Shown here: positions 5,700 to 6,190 of the stretch, in pieces
Numbering within the stretch: the stretch's first letter is position 1
Layout of the letters: every line of letters starts with the position of its first letter
NCBI GenBank assembly: GCA_020436955.1
Contig: JAGQWW010000166.1
Span: forward strand, 1 to 6,190
From: Saprospiraceae bacterium
GTDB taxonomy: Bacteria > Bacteroidota > Bacteroidia > Chitinophagales > Saprospiraceae
Direction: 5' to 3'
Length of the DNA stretch: 6,190 bases
Made by a program: the position numbers and the translations under genes
The notes under the pieces: generated by a model
Databases searched by the model: none
The model's input: only the letters and a program-made list of their open reading frames with translations
What the model was told of the DNA's origin: nothing

Positions 5700-6020
5700 A
5701 TGCGGAACTACATTGCTCTTATTATTTTTTTTCTAATATCCTTCGTTGGATTTTCACAAGATGGAACTTTACCAATAAGTACCCCAGCTAACAATTCTAG
5801 TTTAAATGGTTTGCAAACAGTTACAGTTACCTATTCAGTAACACGAAATATGTCTTTTAATGGAAACAAAGATTTTCGAGTAACAGCTGATTGCGCAATG
5901 TGCACATCTGGAGATGGTAGTACTTGTATTGCACCAACATCAAATGGTGCCCCAACTGGTACCTGTACAATTGAACTTACCTTTCCAAACATTTCTGGAT
6001 CCTTGAGTGTGGGGGGGTGA
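5700..6020 (+). CDS. Secreted four-cysteine protein, paralogue of the upstream T9SS protein; frame closes at a G7 run
   Basis: A 106-residue open frame. It begins with a signal peptide (MRNYIALIIFFLISFVGFSQ) ending in the same GFSQ as the upstream protein. The mature part, about 21-106, is Ser/Thr-rich and aligns with the upstream N-domain: PISTPAN against SITVPAN, VTVTYSV against LVTYNVY, and CTIELTF against CTVEYTV. Cysteines at 65, 68, 76 and 89 give C-x2-C-x7-C-x12-C, one residue different from the neighbour. The frame stops at TGA 6018-6020, directly after seven G (6011-6017), in mid-domain. No LPVEL module or T9SS tail is present in this frame, so as written the product would be exported to the periplasm without a sorting signal. 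The abrupt stop at a homopolymer suggests a frameshift, see the next entry. Function unknown. Confidence 0.65.
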   Translation: MRNYIALIIFFLISFVGFSQDGTLPISTPANNSSLNGLQTVTVTYSVTRNMSFNGNKDFRVTADCAMCTSGDGSTCIAPTSNGAPTGTCTIELTFPNISGSLSVGG

Positions 6021-6147
6021 AGCAGTACTTGTCAAAATGAATGGTGATCCTGATGGCGCACCTTTCCAAATGTCACCATATTTTACATATAATCTTTCCC
6101 TTCAAGTCGAACTAACCTCAAAAAAAAAAAAAAAAGTAGAAATCTAA
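6019..6147 (+). pseudogene. Out-of-frame continuation of the second four-cysteine protein
   Basis: If the G7 run at 6011-6017 is read as six G, translation continues GGEAVLVKMNGDPDGAPFQM and then SPYFTYNLSLQVELTS. This aligns with the upstream protein: PPFNLGTFTASNEVRTALPVEL against APFQMSPYFTYNLSLQVEL. This is good evidence that the frame once continued. It then enters 16 A (6120-6135), giving a lysine run, VEI and a TAA stop at 6145-6147. Other phases after the A-run stop at once (TAG) or read SRNLIIFENNSILP and stop, so no phase yields the expected module or sorting domain. The 3' part of the gene is therefore lost, or the sequence is wrong at the A-run. Confidence 0.6.
6120..6135 (+). repeat. 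A16 homopolymer
   Basis: Sixteen consecutive A, the longest homopolymer in the window. It falls exactly where similarity to the upstream paralogue breaks off, just after the LPVEL-like motif (LQVELTS). It marks either a junction (deletion or insertion point), a slippage hot spot or a sequencing artefact. The 55 bases after it are A/T-rich and hold no gene I can support. Confidence 0.7.
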
Positions 6148-6190
6148 TAATATTTGAAAACAATAGCATACTTCCTTGATGTCATTCGTT

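Noticed and set aside
6136..6190. Possible 3' end of a convergent minus-strand gene at the right edge
   Set aside because: The minus strand can be read from the edge for about 14 codons to a TAG, but this is too short to recognise or distinguish from chance.

Overview
The window looks like chromosomal DNA from a member of the Bacteroidota. Three observations point there: (i) a secreted protein ends in a type A sorting domain of the type IX secretion system (T9SS); (ii) candidate promoters match the Bacteroidota -7 consensus TAnnTTTG rather than TATAAT; (iii) start codons follow A/T-rich leaders without Shine-Dalgarno sequences. The order or genus cannot be fixed by eye.

Layout. Positions 1-71 (minus) are the first 23 codons of a DJ-1/PfpI-family gene that runs off the left edge. 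Positions 72-526 hold no gene. This gap contains a G-rich stretch with a G-quadruplex pattern and a 194-bp element with perfect 40-bp terminal inverted repeats, shaped like a MITE or REPIN. Positions 527-2958 (minus) hold a probable two-gene operon: murA, the first committed step of peptidoglycan synthesis, then 50 bp later a MurG-like glycosyltransferase of unknown substrate with a GTG start. A 141-bp divergent promoter region separates murA from a full-length cinA (3100-4344, plus), which encodes a nucleotide-processing/NMN-deamidase protein.

The right part is accessory in character. A secreted protein with a four-cysteine beta-rich domain, an LPVEL module and a T9SS tail (4420-5391) is followed by a strong terminator with a perfect 23-bp stem. 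After a 308-bp gap comes a second gene (5700-6020) encoding a diverged copy of the same secreted four-cysteine domain. Its reading frame closes at a run of seven G. Dropping one G restores about 34 residues that align with the first protein up to the LPVEL motif. The sequence then enters a run of 16 A and no frame continues into a sorting domain. This is either a decayed paralogue, a homopolymer sequencing error, or a slippage-controlled gene.

The core genes are ordinary housekeeping functions. One point of note is that MurA carries Asp in place of the usual catalytic Cys, which predicts fosfomycin insensitivity. I see no clear new multi-gene system. The best candidates for something undescribed are the inverted-repeat element at 301-494 and the tandem four-cysteine secreted proteins with their homopolymer tracts.
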